This document shows positions 50,826 to 52,231 of a DNA stretch of 52,231 nt, piece after piece. How positions within the stretch are numbered: the first letter of the stretch is position 1; every line of letters starts with the position of its first letter. The notes beneath the pieces are model-generated. The model was not told the origin of the DNA. It ran no database searches and worked only from the letters and a program-made list of their open reading frames with translations. The stretch comes from CAZISM01 sp964541895 (GTDB lineage: Bacteria; Zhuqueibacterota; Zhuqueibacteria; Residuimicrobiales; Residuimicrobiaceae), in NCBI GenBank assembly GCA_964541895.1, contig CAZISM010000029.1:1-52231 (forward strand). Reading direction: 5' to 3'. The translations under genes and the position numbers were made by a program.

Positions 50826-52231
50826 ATGAACGCCCTGGAATCGGTTGTCTCTCATCTCCGGCCGCGGCTCAGCGGATGGCTGCTCGTTGCCGCCGTACTC
50901 CTGGTTGCCGACGCGGCATCGCCGGATTCGCTGCGGCAGGGACCGGCCTGGCAACCCCGCATCACCGCGTCCCGTTCGCCCCACCGTTTGCCGGCCACCG
51001 ATTGGTCAAAACAGATCATCTATTTTCTGCTCATCGATCGCTTTGCCGACGGCGATCCCGCTAACAACGCCGGCACCAACCTGCTCAGCCATCAACCGTA
51101 CGATCCCCAAACACAAAATAGCGCTGCCTTGAAAACCTATCAGGGTGGTGATCTGCAGGGCGTCATCGACCGCCTGGATTATCTGCAGGATCTTGGCGTA
51201 ACCGCCATCTGGCTGTCGCCGGTGTTCGACAACAGCGATTCCGCGTTCGTCGGCTGGTGGCCCTATCACGGTTACAGTCCGATCGATTTCTTCCGTGTGG
51301 ATGAACATTTCGGCACCATGGCCACTCTGCAAAAGCTGGTACGCTCGGCCCATCGCCGCGGCATCAAGGTTATACTGGATATGATCTGCAACCATGTCGC
51401 GCCCGATCACCCCTGGGTGCGCACACCCGCGCTCTGGCAGGAGGCCGGCTATCGGCATTGGTTTCATCCCCACAGCGGTGTGGACGGCTCGACCAGCATC
51501 CAAAACTGGCAGGATCAGCAGCAACTGGAACAGCGTGAATTGAACGGCCTGCCGGACCTGGCGCAGGAGAACGACAACGTCTATGACTTTTTGCTGGATG
51601 TGGCCAAATTCTGGATCGTCCAATCCGGCTGCGACGGCTTTCGGCTCGATGCCGTCAAACATGTGCCGAAAGAGTTCTGGCGGCGATACTGCCGGGATAT
51701 CCGCGATTTTGCCGGCGCGGATTTTCTGCTGCTGGGCGAAGTGTTCAGCGGCGACACCGATTATGTCGCCGCGTACGCAGACCTGGGCTTCAACGCGCTG
51801 TTCGATATTCCGTTGTATTATGCCCTTCACCAGGTGTTCGCCCAGGGCGCCACAGTGCAAGTGCTCAGCGAACAGCAACAGCGCAGCAGAGAACAGCTGC
51901 CCGTGCTGCTGTCCACGCTCATCGACAATCATGACGTCGCCCGCTTCAGCTATTGGGCCGGCGCCATGGCCAGAGAAAAAATCAGAATCGCCTTGACCTA
52001 TCTGCTGACCCAACCAGGAGTGCCAATGATCTACTATGGCACAGAGGTTGTTTCTCCCGGCGCCAGCCCGACCAACGAAAAAACCGGCGAAGGCCAGGAT
52101 TATCTCAACCGCTATCCCATGGATTGGACCAGGGTGCAGGGTGAGGACCGAGATCTCGTGCGCCATATCAGCCGACTGAACAAAGCCAGGCTTGCCCATC
52201 CCGCGCTTTATGGCGGTGAACGGATCGAATG
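50826..52231 (+). CDS. Alpha-amylase family (GH13) enzyme, 3' end beyond the window
   Basis: 468 residues visible. Residues about 16-31 form a hydrophobic signal region (WLLVAAVLLVADAAS). The TIM barrel starts at QIIYFLLIDRFADGDPANN, a calcium-site type opening. The four conserved GH13 regions are present: DMICNHVA, GFRLDAVKH with the nucleophile Asp, LLGEVF with the acid/base Glu, and LIDNHD with the transition-state Asp. It would hydrolyse alpha-1,4-glucans outside the cytoplasm. It starts 7 bp after the exporter stop with no clear ribosome site, so co-transcription with the exporter pair is likely; whether they are functionally linked is unknown. Confidence 0.93.
   Translation, partial: MNALESVVSHLRPRLSGWLLVAAVLLVADAASPDSLRQGPAWQPRITASRSPHRLPATDWSKQIIYFLLIDRFADGDPANNAGTNLLSHQPYDPQTQNSAALKTYQGGDLQGVIDRLDYLQDLGVTAIWLSPVFDNSDSAFVGWWPYHGYSPIDFFRVDEHFGTMATLQKLVRSAHRRGIKVILDMICNHVAPDHPWVRTPALWQEAGYRHWFHPHSGVDGSTSIQNWQDQQQLEQRELNGLPDLAQENDNVYDFLLDVAKFWIVQSGCDGFRLDAVKHVPKEFWRRYCRDIRDFAGADFLLLGEVFSGDTDYVAAYADLGFNALFDIPLYYALHQVFAQGATVQVLSEQQQRSREQLPVLLSTLIDNHDVARFSYWAGAMAREKIRIALTYLLTQPGVPMIYYGTEVVSPGASPTNEKTGEGQDYLNRYPMDWTRVQGEDRDLVRHISRLNKARLAHPALYGGERIE

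Overview
The window reads as a scaffold from a metagenome-type draft genome. It is GC-rich and gene-dense, and carries one 100-N gap. The source is a Gram-negative bacterium with an outer membrane: it has a TonB-dependent receptor, lipoproteins, and a large secreted protein ending in a type IX secretion-style C-terminal domain with the NYPNPF motif. That domain, together with GH97 and GtaA-type glycan and amide hydrolases and several twin-arginine (Tat) signals, points to the Fibrobacteres-Chlorobi-Bacteroidetes side of the tree, perhaps a candidate phylum such as KSB1 or a Calditrichota relative. The phylum is my inference; no rRNA is present.

Layout. 1-487: end of an ABC ATPase gene. 958-6366: Tat-exported class V aminotransferase, a repeat-bearing intergenic region, a GH97 glycosidase, a CPBP membrane protease and a PRMT-like methyltransferase. 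6616-10899: GlsB-like membrane protein, Nudix hydrolase, threonine synthase, homoserine kinase, proline biosynthesis (proC), and ribosomal protein L28 on the opposite strand. 11027-17407 (minus): copper chaperone and copper ATPase, followed by a Tat-exported NIPSNAP protein, a TonB-dependent receptor and a lipoprotein. 17643-24044 (minus): SppA, PlsC, a glutaminase-like exported enzyme, a YiiX-type amidase and CorA. 24216-31303 (plus): glycerate kinase, a 1411-residue secreted metalloprotease-like multidomain protein, a lipoprotein sharing its Fn3 domain, and AMP nucleosidase. 31420-46520 (minus): a sugar isomerase-like protein and a radical SAM protein, then a compact division and cell-wall (dcw) cluster. 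In transcription order this is mraZ-rsmH-ftsL-ftsI-murF-mraY-ftsW-murG-ftsQ-ftsA-ftsZ. 47208-52231 (plus): a heterodimeric ABC exporter pair and a GH13 alpha-amylase family gene cut by the window end.

How the genes work together. The dcw cluster supplies septal peptidoglycan synthesis and the Z-ring, but murE, murD, murC, murB and ddl are all missing from their usual places. The thr and pro genes are biosynthetic housekeeping. The copper genes probably act together, with CopZ feeding CopA, and may be co-transcribed with the receptor and lipoprotein. The secreted protease-like protein and the neighbouring lipoprotein are probable surface partners.

The most interesting unexplained items are: an intergenic stretch (46.8-47.0 kb) with several nested perfect stems that matches no RNA family I recognise; a terminator with a competing stem just before threonine synthase; the pruned dcw cluster with an unusual FtsQ and an FtsZ with a long tail; and a 10-bp-phased CCAT array in front of mraZ. 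No tRNA, rRNA, CRISPR array, phage or insertion sequence was found. The duplicated 55 bp around the N gap is almost certainly an assembly artefact.
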